The position numbers and the translations under genes are program-made. This document shows, one piece after another, positions 7,420 to 15,899 of a stretch of DNA of 40,346 nt (positions are counted from its first letter, which is position 1; each line of letters starts with the position of its first letter). Under the pieces are notes generated by a model. That model ran no database searches and was not told the origin of the DNA. It saw only the letters and a program-made list of their open reading frames with translations. The stretch is from Brevundimonas denitrificans. Lineage in GTDB: Bacteria > Pseudomonadota > Alphaproteobacteria > Caulobacterales > Caulobacteraceae. The stretch is taken from the NCBI RefSeq assembly GCF_030160755.1, contig NZ_BSOY01000018.1:1-40346 (forward strand). The letters are read 5' to 3'.

Positions 7420-8871
7420 ATGGCCTTCTGGAATCGCCGGCGCTCGATCGACGCCATGCTGGCCCCGCACGACGGGCCGGCGCTGAAGAAGACGCTGGGC
7501 TGGCCGCATCTGATGGCGCTGGGCGTCGGGGCCATCGTCGGCACCGGCATCCTGACCCTGATCGGCGTCGGCGCCGGGCTGGCGGGGCCGGCGGTGATGA
7601 TCAGCTTCGCCCTGGCGGGTCTGGTCTGCGCCTGCGCCGCCCTGGCCTATGCCGAACTGTCGACCATGATGCCGGCGGCCGGCAGCGCCTATACCTATTC
7701 CTATGCCGTGCTCGGCGAACTGATCGCCTGGATCGTCGGCTGGAGCCTGATCCTCGAATATTCGCTGGTCGTCTCCGCCGTGGCCGTGGGCTGGTCGGGC
7801 TATGCGACCGGCTTCCTCGCCGGCATGGGGGTCGAACTGCCGGCCATGCTGGCGGCGGGACCGCATGTCGAGGGCGGGCTGATCAATCTGCCGGCGGTGT
7901 TCATCATCGCCGTGGTGACGGGGCTGTTGCTGCTCGGCACCCGCGAAAGCGCGACGCTGAACGCCGTTCTCGTGGTCATCAAGATCGTGGCCCTGATCGC
8001 CTTCGTCGCCATCGCCCTGCCGGCCTTCGACGCCGCCAACTTCACCCCCTTCATGCCCAACGGTTTCGGCGCGCCGGCCCTGCCTTTCGCGGAACAGATC
8101 ACCGGCCAGCCCGTGGTCCAGACCGGGGTCATGGCGGCGGCGGCGATCATCTTCTTCGCCTTCTACGGCTTCGACGCCATCTCGACGGCGGCGGAAGAGA
8201 CCAAACGGCCCGAGCGCGATCTGGCTATCGGCATCGTCGGCTCCATGGTGGTCTGCACGGCCCTGTATCTGATCGTGGCCGCGGCCGCGATCGGCGCCCG
8301 GCCGGTCGCCACCTTCGCCGAAAGCCCTGAGCCGCTGGCGCTGATCCTGCGCGAGATGGGGCAGGGGACGGCGGCGCAGTGGATCGCGGTCTCGGCCGTG
8401 GTGGCCCTGCCGACCGTCCTGCTGGCCTTCCTGTTCGGCCAGAGCCGCATCTTCCTCGGCATGGCGCGCGACGGCCTGCTGCCGCGCAAGCTGGCCAAGG
8501 TGTCCGTCCGCGGCGTGCCGGCGGTGGTGACCATCTTCACCGCCATCGTGGTGGCGGGCCTCGCCGGCGTCATGCGGCTGGACGAGCTGGCCTCGCTGGC
8601 CAACGCCGGGACGCTGGCGGCCTTCGCGGCGGTGGGCGTCTGCCTGATCGTCCTGCGCATCCGCGATCCGCATCGTCCGAGGGTCTTCAAGGCGCCCCTG
8701 TGGTGGCTGGTGGGGGCGATCACCATCATCGGCTGCATCGTCTTCTTCTTCAGCCTGCGCGCCTCGACCCAGATGTGGTTCGTCATCTGGAACGCTATCG
8801 GCCTCGTCGTCTATTTCGGCTGGTCGGCCTGGAATTCGCGGCTCGCGAAGGGCGAGGAGACCGCCGGCTGA
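7420..8871 (+). CDS. APC-superfamily amino acid permease
   Basis: The 483-aa, strongly hydrophobic protein has about 12 predicted membrane segments. It carries the APC-family helix 1 signature LGVGAIVGTGILTLIG and the loop AELSTMMPAAGSAYTYSY, which are typical of the cationic amino acid transporter (CAT/YfnA-like) branch. It would import amino acids across the inner membrane. I start it at ATG 7420 (AFWNRRRSIDAML), with GGGGA upstream; the in-frame GTG at 7381 adds only a Gly/Ser-rich stretch. Its TGA overlaps the ATG of the HPt gene (TGATG), so the two are cotranscribed. Substrate is not determined. Confidence 0.9.
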   Translation: MAFWNRRRSIDAMLAPHDGPALKKTLGWPHLMALGVGAIVGTGILTLIGVGAGLAGPAVMISFALAGLVCACAALAYAELSTMMPAAGSAYTYSYAVLGELIAWIVGWSLILEYSLVVSAVAVGWSGYATGFLAGMGVELPAMLAAGPHVEGGLINLPAVFIIAVVTGLLLLGTRESATLNAVLVVIKIVALIAFVAIALPAFDAANFTPFMPNGFGAPALPFAEQITGQPVVQTGVMAAAAIIFFAFYGFDAISTAAEETKRPERDLAIGIVGSMVVCTALYLIVAAAAIGARPVATFAESPEPLALILREMGQGTAAQWIAVSAVVALPTVLLAFLFGQSRIFLGMARDGLLPRKLAKVSVRGVPAVVTIFTAIVVAGLAGVMRLDELASLANAGTLAAFAAVGVCLIVLRIRDPHRPRVFKAPLWWLVGAITIIGCIVFFFSLRASTQMWFVIWNAIGLVVYFGWSAWNSRLAKGEETAG

Positions 8872-9224
8872 TGGCGCTGCGCGACCTGTCCGGGGCGGTC
8901 GACTTCACCGTGCTGGAGCGGATGACCGCCGGCGACGACGCCGTCACCGAGGAGGTGCTGGGCCTGTTCGCCCAGCAGGCCGCCCTGTGGTCGCCGCTGC
9001 TGGACGTGCGCGAGGACGGCTGGCGCGACGGCGTTCACACCATCCGCGGCGCGGCGGCCGGCATCGGCGCCGGGACGCTGGCGGCGGCCTGCCAGACGGC
9101 CGAGGCGGCGGACAAGGCCGAGGCCCCGCCGCTGCTCGACCGGGTGCGGGACGCGCTGGAAATCGCCCTGGCGGACGTGGCGGCCTACCGGCATGCGCTG
9201 ATGCTGAGGTCGTTGCGGGGTTAG
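8871..9224 (+). CDS. Single-domain histidine phosphotransfer (HPt) protein
   Basis: The 117-aa all-helical protein has the HPt motif HTIRGAAAGIGAGTL. His56 is the expected phosphorylated residue and the following Arg and Gly match the usual H-x-x-(K/R)-G pattern. There is no kinase, receiver or membrane domain, so it would relay phosphate between a hybrid kinase and a response regulator encoded elsewhere. Caulobacter uses such free HPt proteins (for example ShpA); orthology to any one of them cannot be decided from this window. The gene starts on the last base of the permease stop codon and overlaps the convergent DUF1330 gene by 4 nt. Confidence 0.82.
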   Translation: MALRDLSGAVDFTVLERMTAGDDAVTEEVLGLFAQQAALWSPLLDVREDGWRDGVHTIRGAAAGIGAGTLAAACQTAEAADKAEAPPLLDRVRDALEIALADVAAYRHALMLRSLRG

Positions 9225-9604
9225 GGGGCGACCCCGTCCACGACATAGGCCCGTGACGTGGAAGCGGCCTGCCGGATTGGCAGGATCGCCTGGTATTCCG
9301 GGGAGGCCAGAAAGTCTGCCGCCGCCTGGTGTGAGGGAAACTCGACCACGACGATCCGGGCCGTCGGCGGCTCGCCGATCATGGGCGTTACCGCCCCCGC
9401 CCGCACGATATAGCGACCGCCGAAGGCCGCCACCACGGCCGGCGCTCGCCGCACGTATTCGGCATAGGCCGTGGGATCGGTGACGGTGATCTCATTGATG
9501 ATATAGGCCCTGGCCACCGCAGTCGGGGCGGTCTGCGCTCCCGCAGGCACGCTGAATGTCAGGAGCGCGAGCACCGCGAGCGGCGCGATCGAACCGTGGA
9601 TCAT
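9221..9604 (-). CDS. DUF1330 protein with signal peptide
   Basis: This is a 127-aa protein. A signal peptide (MIHGSIAPLAVLALLTFSVPAGAQ) ends at an AxA-like site. A DUF1330 domain of the dimeric alpha/beta barrel type follows (AYIINEITVTDPTAYAEY...VVVEFPSHQAAADFLASPEYQ). The domain's role is unknown; the fold is shared with small monooxygenases and stress proteins. Most DUF1330 proteins are cytoplasmic, so the exported form is a little unusual. The stop of chorismate mutase precedes its start by only 3 nt, so it may be the last gene of an fpr-chorismate mutase-DUF1330 operon. Confidence 0.82.
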   Translation of the reverse strand: MIHGSIAPLAVLALLTFSVPAGAQTAPTAVARAYIINEITVTDPTAYAEYVRRAPAVVAAFGGRYIVRAGAVTPMIGEPPTARIVVVEFPSHQAAADFLASPEYQAILPIRQAASTSRAYVVDGVAP

Positions 9605-9607
9605 CTT

Positions 9608-9934
9608 TCAGCCCCGTGTGCGGTCGAATGCCTCGAACTCATGCGCAATACAGCGGTCGATCAGGGTGCGCCACACCGGCTCGGCGATGGCCGGCGAAAG
9701 ACCGGCGGGACCGGCGGCGGCCAGCACCTTGGCGACGACGTCCTCGATGCGGGCGTCGTCATGGACGACGGAGCGGTCCGGTTTGATGCGCGCGGCGGCG
9801 TCCATATAGCGCTGGCGCTCGGCCAGCAGCCGGACGAGGGCGCGGTCGAGAGCGTCGACGCCCTGACGCACCTCCGCCATCGAGGCGCAGGCTTCCGGCG
9901 CGGTGCGCGGATCGATCGTGACGCTATCCGACAA
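9608..9934 (-). CDS. Chorismate mutase, AroQ type
   Basis: This roughly 108-aa helical protein has the AroQ pattern MAEVRQGVDALDRALVRLLAERQRYMDAAARIK. The Arg, Asp and Lys positions are those expected for chorismate binding (R..(I)D.lD..(l)..LL..R......IK). The enzyme turns chorismate into prephenate for Phe/Tyr synthesis; monofunctional proteins this short can also be isochorismate pyruvate lyases. The start is uncertain. A TTG at 9934 has GGAG six bases upstream and overlaps the fpr stop. An ATG at 9952 extends further into fpr, and an ATG at 9880 would cut the first helix. I prefer the TTG. Confidence 0.8.
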   Translation of the reverse strand: MSDSVTIDPRTAPEACASMAEVRQGVDALDRALVRLLAERQRYMDAAARIKPDRSVVHDDARIEDVVAKVLAAAGPAGLSPAIAEPVWRTLIDRCIAHEFEAFDRTRG

Positions 9935-10739
9935 AGGCGCGCTCCAGCACATAGTCGCCCGGCTCGGCGTTCGAGCCCTCCTTCATGCCGAAGGCCTCGA
10001 GCAGTTCCGCGGTTTCCTTGATCATGGCCATGGAGCCGCACAGCATGACCCGGTCCCGCTCCGGCGAGAAGCCGTGCGGCAGGCCGAGATCGTCGAACAG
10101 GGCGCCGGACCTGATCCGGTCGGTGATCCGGCCGGGATGTTCGAACGGCTCGCGGGTCACGGTGGGATAGTAGGTCAGCTGGGCCTTCGCCTCCTCGCCG
10201 ATCAGCGGGTCGTCGTGGATGCCCGCGGTCAGGAAGTCGCGATAGGTCAGGTCGGCGACGTGGCGGACCGTGTGACAGACGACGACGTGGCGGAAGCGGC
10301 TGTAGGTGTCCGGGTCCCGGACCACGCTGAGCCAGGGCGCCAGGCCGGTCCCCGTTCCGATCAGCCACAGACGCTCGCCGCCGGTCAGGGCGTCCAGCAC
10401 CAGGGTGCCGGTCGGCTTCTTGCCCATCAGCACCGTGTCGCCGGGCTGGATCTTCTGCAGGCGCGAGGTCAGGGGCCCGTCCGGGACCTTGATCGACAGG
10501 AACTCCAGTTCCTCGGCCCAGCCGGGGCTGGCGATGGAATAGGCGCGCAGGATGGGCTTTCCGCCGTCTTGGCCGGGCAGGCCGATCATCACGAACTCGC
10601 CCGAGCGGAAGCGGAAGTCGTCGGGACGGGCGATGGCGAAGCTGAACAGCTGGTCGGTCCAGTGGCGCACCCACAGCACTTCCAGTTCATGGAAGGCGGA
10701 GGCTTTCGCGGGCGGGGAGGCGGCGGCGACGTCGGTCAT
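9924..10739 (-). CDS. fpr: Ferredoxin--NADP reductase
   Basis: The 271-aa protein has an N-terminal FAD-binding barrel with the RAYSIASP motif (R-x-Y-S) and an NADP-binding half with GTGTGLAPW and VMLCGSMAM. It ends with a short C-terminal extension, ERAFVG, of the Rhodobacter/Azotobacter subclass whose terminal residues stack on the flavin. It passes electrons between NADPH and ferredoxin or flavodoxin in the cytoplasm and is often part of oxidative-stress responses. Start at ATG 10739. The longer upstream open frame is low-complexity and lies in the gap described separately. The last 11 bases overlap the predicted TTG start of chorismate mutase. Confidence 0.93.
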   Translation of the reverse strand: MTDVAAASPPAKASAFHELEVLWVRHWTDQLFSFAIARPDDFRFRSGEFVMIGLPGQDGGKPILRAYSIASPGWAEELEFLSIKVPDGPLTSRLQKIQPGDTVLMGKKPTGTLVLDALTGGERLWLIGTGTGLAPWLSVVRDPDTYSRFRHVVVCHTVRHVADLTYRDFLTAGIHDDPLIGEEAKAQLTYYPTVTREPFEHPGRITDRIRSGALFDDLGLPHGFSPERDRVMLCGSMAMIKETAELLEAFGMKEGSNAEPGDYVLERAFVG

Positions 10740-11163
10740 TGCGGGCTTATTAGGGGGTGAGGGGCGAGGGGGGAAGCCATGCGGATGTCGCGCCGGAGAT
10801 GTTCCGCCGGCGTCCGTCGCGATGCTGTCTTCTCGCCCCTGATCATCGCGTCCCTTTTCGCCCCCGACGGCGCCTTCCCGCCCCTCCGTCCGCCCCCTTT
10901 CCACCCCCGCTCGCCCGCCTGCGACCAAAGCTGACGCACCCATGTGCCTCCATGTGAAACGGCCACGGGGGCGGAGGATTTTGACGGTTCGACACGCAGC
11001 AGGGCATCGGTATCCGGAACGCCGGACCTGTCTGACGCCGCCCCGCCGCCAGGGGGCTCGACGGGCCGATAATTTCCGGGCCTCACAGTGTACTCTCGAC
11101 CCGATTGGCGCGGGTGCGGAATCGGGGATGACGCCGGCCGAAACGACCGCTAGCGTCCGCGCC
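10740..11163. other. 424-bp divergent intergenic region between fpr and the dipeptidyl peptidase gene
   Basis: I see no convincing gene here; the open frames in it are low-complexity and have no ribosome sites that fit. Between about 10850 and 10920 the plus strand is very pyrimidine-rich, so a transcript reading into fpr would have a purine-rich leader. The region must hold the promoters for both flanking genes, but I cannot pick out clear -35/-10 elements. No tRNA or obvious riboswitch is seen. Confidence 0.6.
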
Positions 11164-13500
11164 ATGCGCAACAGACTCCTCGCCTCCACCCTGTTTCTCG
11201 CGGCCCTTTCGCCGTTCACCGCCGTGATGGCGCAAACCGCGGACCCGGCGGTCCTGACGCCCGAACGGGTGTTCGCCAACCCCTCGCTGGCCGGACCGGT
11301 GGCGCGCGGCGTCAGCCTGTCGCCCGACGGGGAACTGGTCGCCTTCCTGCGCTCGCGCGAGGACGACGTCGATGTGCTGGACCTGTGGGCGGCGCCGACG
11401 GGCGAGGGCGAGCCGTTCAAGCTGATCGACGCCCAGGCCCTGGTCCCCGACGCCGGCGAGCTGTCCGAGGCCGAGAAGGCGCGGCGCGAGCGGATGAGGA
11501 TCAGCCAGCGCGGCGTGGTCGAATATTCGTGGGACCAGCAGGGACGCTACATCCTGGCCCCGCTGGAGGGCGACATCTTCCTGGCCGAGCGCGAAGGCGG
11601 GGCGGTGCGCCGCCTGACCGAGACGGAGGCCGACGAGATCGACGCCAAGGTCTCGCCCAGGGGCAATTTCGTCTCCTTCGTGCGCGACCAGGACCTGGTC
11701 GTTCTGGATCTGAACGGCAACCGCGAAACGGCGGTGACCACCGACGGCGAGGGGCTGATCACCTGGGCCACGGCCGAATTCATCGCCCAGGAGGAGATGA
11801 ACCGCGACACCGGCTACTGGTGGAGTCCCGACGAACGCTACATCGCCCTGCAGCGCACCGATGAATCGACGGTCGACGTCATCCCGCGGCTGGACATCAC
11901 CGGCGGCGGCGCCCGCGTGATCGAGCAGCGCTATCCGCGCGCCGGACGGCCCAATGCGGTGCTCGAACTGTTCGTCCATGACCGCGAGAGCGGACGCCGG
12001 GCCCAGGTCGATCTGGGCGAGAACCGCGACATCTATCTGGCCCGCGTGGACTGGTCCGCCGACGGGCGCACCCTCTATGTCCAGCGCCAGTCGCGCGATC
12101 AGAAGACGCTGGATCTGCTGAGCGTCGATCCCGCCACGGGCGCTTCCCGCGTGATCCTGACGCGGACCTCGGACGCCTGGGTCCCGTTGACCGACGACTT
12201 CAAGCCGCTGGACGACGGCCGCTTCATCTGGTCGTCCGAAGAGACCGGCTGGAGACACCTGTACCTCTATGAGCGCGACGGGACCCTGATCCGGCCGATC
12301 ACCCACGGTCCGTGGCCGGTGAAGAGCCTGAACGGCGTCAATCAGCAGACCGGCGAGGTCTTCTTCACCGCCTCCTTCGGCTATGCCGAAAGGCCCGAGG
12401 GGGTCACCGGCGGCCACAGCGCCTGCCCGCTTCCCGGCGGCCAGGTGGTGATGTGCGACGTCCAGGGCGAGCGGCCGACGATCCAGCGGCTGTGGCGCGC
12501 CTCGCTCAACGAGCTGCGCCAGGCGACGCCGGTTACGAGCGACGGCGGCTGGTGGTCGGCCTCGATGAACAAGACCGGCACCGCTTTCGTCGGCAACTAT
12601 TCCGACCTCGACACCCCGCCGCAATCCGGTCTGTACCGTGCGGACGGGACCTTCGTGCGCTGGATCGAGGAGAACCGGCTGGATGAGGATCACCCCTTCT
12701 GGCCCTATGCCGCGCGGCGACAGACGCCGACCTTCGGCACGCTCGACAGTCATGGCGAGATGCTGGTCTGGCAGATGACCACGCCTCCGGGATTCGATCC
12801 GTCGAAACAGTACCCGGTGGTGATGCAGGTCTATGGCGGGCCGTCGGGCGGAGGCGTCCGGCAGAGCTGGCAGGGCGCCACCAGTCAACTGTTGACTGAG
12901 GCCGGCTATATCGTTTTCCGCCTCGACAACCGCGGCGAGGGAGACCGGTCCGCGGCCTTCAAACAGGCCCTGTATCTGCGCATGGGTCAGCCTGAGATCG
13001 AAGATCAGGTGTTGGCGGCCAACTATCTGAGATCGCTTCCCTATGTGGCCGACGATCGCATCGCAATGATGGGCTGGTCCTATGGCGGATTCATGAGCCT
13101 GATGGCCCTGACCGAGCCGGACATGGGACTGGCTTCCGCCATCGCCGGCGCCCCGCCGACCGAGTGGAGCCTGTACGACACCCACTATACCGAGCGGTTC
13201 ATGTCGACGCCGGAAGCGAACGCGGCGGGCTATGCCGCTTCGGACGCCATTCCGCGCCTGCCGAACCTGACCGGACGGCTCTTGCTGATGCACGGCATGG
13301 CCGACGACAACGTCATCCTCGAGAACTCCACGCGGGTCATCGACGCGCTGCAGGCCTCGTCCATTCCCTTCGAACTGATGCTCTACCCCGGCCAGCGCCA
13401 CGGCGTCCGGGGCAATGAAAGGCAGCTGCAGCAATGGCGGACGTATCTGGACTTCCTCGATCGCACGATCGGCTCACGGGCGCCCGCCGCGCGGGATTGA
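11164..13500 (+). CDS. Dipeptidyl peptidase IV, S9B family, exported
   Basis: The 778-aa protein has a signal peptide (MRNRLLASTLFLAALSPFTAVMAQ). A seven/eight-bladed beta-propeller domain contains the FIAQEEM glutamate motif that binds the substrate amino terminus. A C-terminal alpha/beta hydrolase domain carries the catalytic triad Ser639 (GWSYGG), Asp714 (MADDNV) and His746 (GQRHGV). It would remove Xaa-Pro dipeptides from peptides in the periplasm. I chose ATG 11164 because the signal peptide begins there; upstream in-frame starts give a non-signal extension. No strong Shine-Dalgarno is visible. Its 3' end overlaps the amidase gene by 67 nt in another frame. Confidence 0.93.
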   Translation: MRNRLLASTLFLAALSPFTAVMAQTADPAVLTPERVFANPSLAGPVARGVSLSPDGELVAFLRSREDDVDVLDLWAAPTGEGEPFKLIDAQALVPDAGELSEAEKARRERMRISQRGVVEYSWDQQGRYILAPLEGDIFLAEREGGAVRRLTETEADEIDAKVSPRGNFVSFVRDQDLVVLDLNGNRETAVTTDGEGLITWATAEFIAQEEMNRDTGYWWSPDERYIALQRTDESTVDVIPRLDITGGGARVIEQRYPRAGRPNAVLELFVHDRESGRRAQVDLGENRDIYLARVDWSADGRTLYVQRQSRDQKTLDLLSVDPATGASRVILTRTSDAWVPLTDDFKPLDDGRFIWSSEETGWRHLYLYERDGTLIRPITHGPWPVKSLNGVNQQTGEVFFTASFGYAERPEGVTGGHSACPLPGGQVVMCDVQGERPTIQRLWRASLNELRQATPVTSDGGWWSASMNKTGTAFVGNYSDLDTPPQSGLYRADGTFVRWIEENRLDEDHPFWPYAARRQTPTFGTLDSHGEMLVWQMTTPPGFDPSKQYPVVMQVYGGPSGGGVRQSWQGATSQLLTEAGYIVFRLDNRGEGDRSAAFKQALYLRMGQPEIEDQVLAANYLRSLPYVADDRIAMMGWSYGGFMSLMALTEPDMGLASAIAGAPPTEWSLYDTHYTERFMSTPEANAAGYAASDAIPRLPNLTGRLLLMHGMADDNVILENSTRVIDALQASSIPFELMLYPGQRHGVRGNERQLQQWRTYLDFLDRTIGSRAPAARD

Positions 13501-15062
13501 TCGCGGCGGCGCTGGTCGCGCTGTCGCTCGGCGCCTGCGCCACGCCCAACGAGGACGGAAGCTGGACATTGCCCGGCGACGACGGAGGCCGGATCTTCCA
13601 GCCGCCGAGCGCCGCCGCGGTCGTGGACGGGCATTTCCCCGGAGCCGCCGCCGTGAGCGGCTCCGTGACGCTGATGCTCAGCGCGGACAATGTCGCGCCC
13701 CAGCCCTTCAACGCCGTGATCGCGGTGAACCCCGCCCTGCTGGAAGACCGGGGACCGCCCATCGCCACGCGGGGACTTCGTGGCCTCCCCGTCCTGCTCA
13801 AGGACAACATCGAAACCGCCGACATGCCGACCACGGCCGGCTCCCTGGCGCTGGTCGACAATGCTCCCGGGCGCGACGCGCCCCTCGTCACCCGTTTGCG
13901 GGACGCCGGCGCCGTCATCCTCGGCAAGGCCAACCTGTCCGAATGGGCCAACATCCGGTCCAACAACTCGATCAGCGGCTGGAGCGCCGTCGGCGACCAG
14001 ACCCGCAATCCCTATGATCCGGCGCGCACTCCCTGCGGCTCGTCCTCGGGCAGCGCCGTGGCGGTGGCCATCGGCCTGGCCCCGGCGGCGATCGGGACGG
14101 AGACTGACGGCTCGATCACCTGCCCGGCCTCGGTCAACGGCGTGGTCGGGTTCAAGCCGACGGTGGGACTGGTCAGCCGCACCCACATCGTGCCGATCGC
14201 CCATTCGCAGGACACCGCCGGGCCGATCACCACCACGGTCGAGGACGCGGCCATCGTCCTGACGGCCATCGCCGGCTCGGACCCGCTGGACCCGGCCACG
14301 GCCGAGGCCGATGCGCGCAAGGTCGACTATCGCGCGGCGCTGGATGCGAACTCGCTGCAGGGCGCGCGTCTCGGCGTGATGCGCTTCCTCGTCTCCAACT
14401 ATTCCGCCGAGGCCCAGGCCGAGTTCGAGCGGGCGCTGGGCAATCTGCGCGCGGCGGGGGCCGAGATCGTCGAGATCACCGAACCGCCCGCCGACTTCCG
14501 CCAGATCGGCGGCTGGGAGCTGACCGTGCTGCTGACCGAGCTGAAGCACGACCTGAACCTCTACCTGGCCTCGACCGATCCGACGCAGGTGCGGACCCGG
14601 ACCCTGGCCGAGGTCATCGCCTTCAACGCCGCCGAGCCGCGCGAGACCGTCCTGTTCGGCCAGGAGCTGTTCGAGCGGGCCGAGGCGACCGGCGGACTGG
14701 ACGATCCGGCCTATGTCGAGGCGCGCGAGCGCTCGTTCCGCGCCTCGGGGCCGGAGGGCATCGACCGGATGATGGCCGACAACCGCGTCATCGCCCTGAT
14801 CGCCCCCACCACCTCGCGCGCCTGGACCAACGACCGCGAGGACGACGACAACGCCCAGGGCTCGGCCAGCCGGCTGGCGGCGGTGGCGGGTTATCCGCAC
14901 CTGACCGTGCCGATGGGCTTCGATCGCGGCATGCCGGTCGGGATCAGCTTCATCGGCGGCAAATGGGACGACGCCCGCATCCTGTCGCTGGGTCACGCCT
15001 ATGAGCAGCGCACCCGGGAGCGGCGGCCGCCCGTGCTCGCCGGTCTGCAACCATCGTCATGA
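13434..15062 (+). CDS. Amidase signature enzyme, predicted lipoprotein
   Basis: The 542-aa protein has a basic n-region (GARRAG), a hydrophobic run and the lipobox LSLGAC, so it should be lipidated and periplasmic. The amidase domain has the Lys of LLKDNIET and the Gly/Ser-rich signature CGSSSGSAVAVAIGLAPAAIG, followed by GTETDGSI. Together these supply the Ser-cisSer-Lys triad of the family. It hydrolyses an amide bond in an unknown substrate; peptide amides are possible given the dipeptidyl peptidase upstream. The ATG at 13434 lies inside the previous gene. A TTG at 13497 overlapping the upstream stop is an alternative, but it would delete the positive charges of the signal peptide. Confidence 0.88.
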   Translation: MADVSGLPRSHDRLTGARRAGLIAAALVALSLGACATPNEDGSWTLPGDDGGRIFQPPSAAAVVDGHFPGAAAVSGSVTLMLSADNVAPQPFNAVIAVNPALLEDRGPPIATRGLRGLPVLLKDNIETADMPTTAGSLALVDNAPGRDAPLVTRLRDAGAVILGKANLSEWANIRSNNSISGWSAVGDQTRNPYDPARTPCGSSSGSAVAVAIGLAPAAIGTETDGSITCPASVNGVVGFKPTVGLVSRTHIVPIAHSQDTAGPITTTVEDAAIVLTAIAGSDPLDPATAEADARKVDYRAALDANSLQGARLGVMRFLVSNYSAEAQAEFERALGNLRAAGAEIVEITEPPADFRQIGGWELTVLLTELKHDLNLYLASTDPTQVRTRTLAEVIAFNAAEPRETVLFGQELFERAEATGGLDDPAYVEARERSFRASGPEGIDRMMADNRVIALIAPTTSRAWTNDREDDDNAQGSASRLAAVAGYPHLTVPMGFDRGMPVGISFIGGKWDDARILSLGHAYEQRTRERRPPVLAGLQPSS

Positions 15063-15079
15063 GGGTTGGTTGAGCCGTC

Positions 15080-15532
15080 ATGGAGAAACAATTCATCAAG
15101 CTCGCGAGCGCGGCGGCCAAGCTTGCGGGCAAGCCGTGGACCTTTCTCGCCTGCGTCGGCATCGTCCTGGTCTGGGCCCTGTCCGGCCCGGTGTTCCGCT
15201 TCAGCGAGACGTGGCAGCTGGTGATCAATACCGGCACCACGGTCATCACATTCCTGATGGTGTTCCTGATCCAGAACACCCAGAACCGGGACGGGGCGGC
15301 CATGCAGGCCAAGCTGGATGAGCTGCTGTTCGCTGTGAAGGCGGCGGAGAACCGCTTCATCGGCATCGAGCACCTGACCGAGCGGGAGCTGGACCTGATC
15401 CTGCGCGAGGTCGAGACGCGCGCCCTGGAGGTTCAATCCGGTCAACCGGCCCGCCCCCTCCGGAGACACACGGCCGACGCTCCGCAACCGAAGGCCGCGC
15501 CCGCGCCCCGGGCCCGGAAGAAGACCGCATGA
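15080..15532 (+). CDS. Low-affinity iron permease family membrane protein
   Basis: This is a 150-aa protein. Two membrane segments are seen at about residues 20-38 and 48-64, followed by the strongly conserved family stretch FLIQNTQNRDGAAMQAKLDELL. A soluble helical part (AENRFIGIEHLTERELDLI) and a basic Ala/Pro-rich tail come next. The family is named after the yeast Fet4-like permease, but for the short bacterial members iron transport has not been shown as far as I know. The stop overlaps the SemiSWEET start by 4 nt (ATGA), so the two are coupled. Confidence 0.85.
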   Translation: MEKQFIKLASAAAKLAGKPWTFLACVGIVLVWALSGPVFRFSETWQLVINTGTTVITFLMVFLIQNTQNRDGAAMQAKLDELLFAVKAAENRFIGIEHLTERELDLILREVETRALEVQSGQPARPLRRHTADAPQPKAAPAPRARKKTA

Positions 15533-15804
15533 GCGACCTCGCCGCCAACGTCGTCGGCACCGCCGCCGCCCTCTGTTCCATCACCAGCTTCGCCCCGCAG
15601 ATGATCAAGATCTGGAAGGAGCGCGACGCCTCCTCGGTGTCGTTGAAGACCTATTCGCTGACGGTGATCTGCTTTGTCCTTTGGACGACCTACGGCGTGC
15701 TGACGGGCGCCTGGCCCATCGTCATCGCCAATGCCTGCGCCCTGGTCATGGCCGCCGGGGTGCTGGCGATGAAGTGGCGGTTCGACGGCCCACGGTCGGC
15801 CTGA
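15529..15804 (+). CDS. SemiSWEET-type sugar transporter (PQ-loop)
   Basis: The 91-aa protein has three membrane helices, the length of bacterial SemiSWEETs. The PQ-loop motif is SITSFAPQMIKIWKERDASSVSLKTYSL, with Pro-Gln in helix 1, and the helix 3 residues include IVIANACALVMA with the substrate-facing Asn. It would dimerise to form a sugar uniporter in the inner membrane. The substrate is not deducible. It is coupled by 4 nt to the preceding membrane protein. Confidence 0.88.
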   Translation: MSDLAANVVGTAAALCSITSFAPQMIKIWKERDASSVSLKTYSLTVICFVLWTTYGVLTGAWPIVIANACALVMAAGVLAMKWRFDGPRSA

Positions 15805-15899
15805 GCCCGCGAACGGCCGACAACCTGCGGGCGATGCCGATGGACAGGGCGGCGTGGTTCTGAAACCGTAACGCCGTTCTGAAGGCGGGGGCCGGACCG

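Noticed and set aside
10757..11086. Short open frames in the fpr/dipeptidyl peptidase gap
   Set aside because: They are proline/arginine-rich, lack ribosome sites and have no family features.
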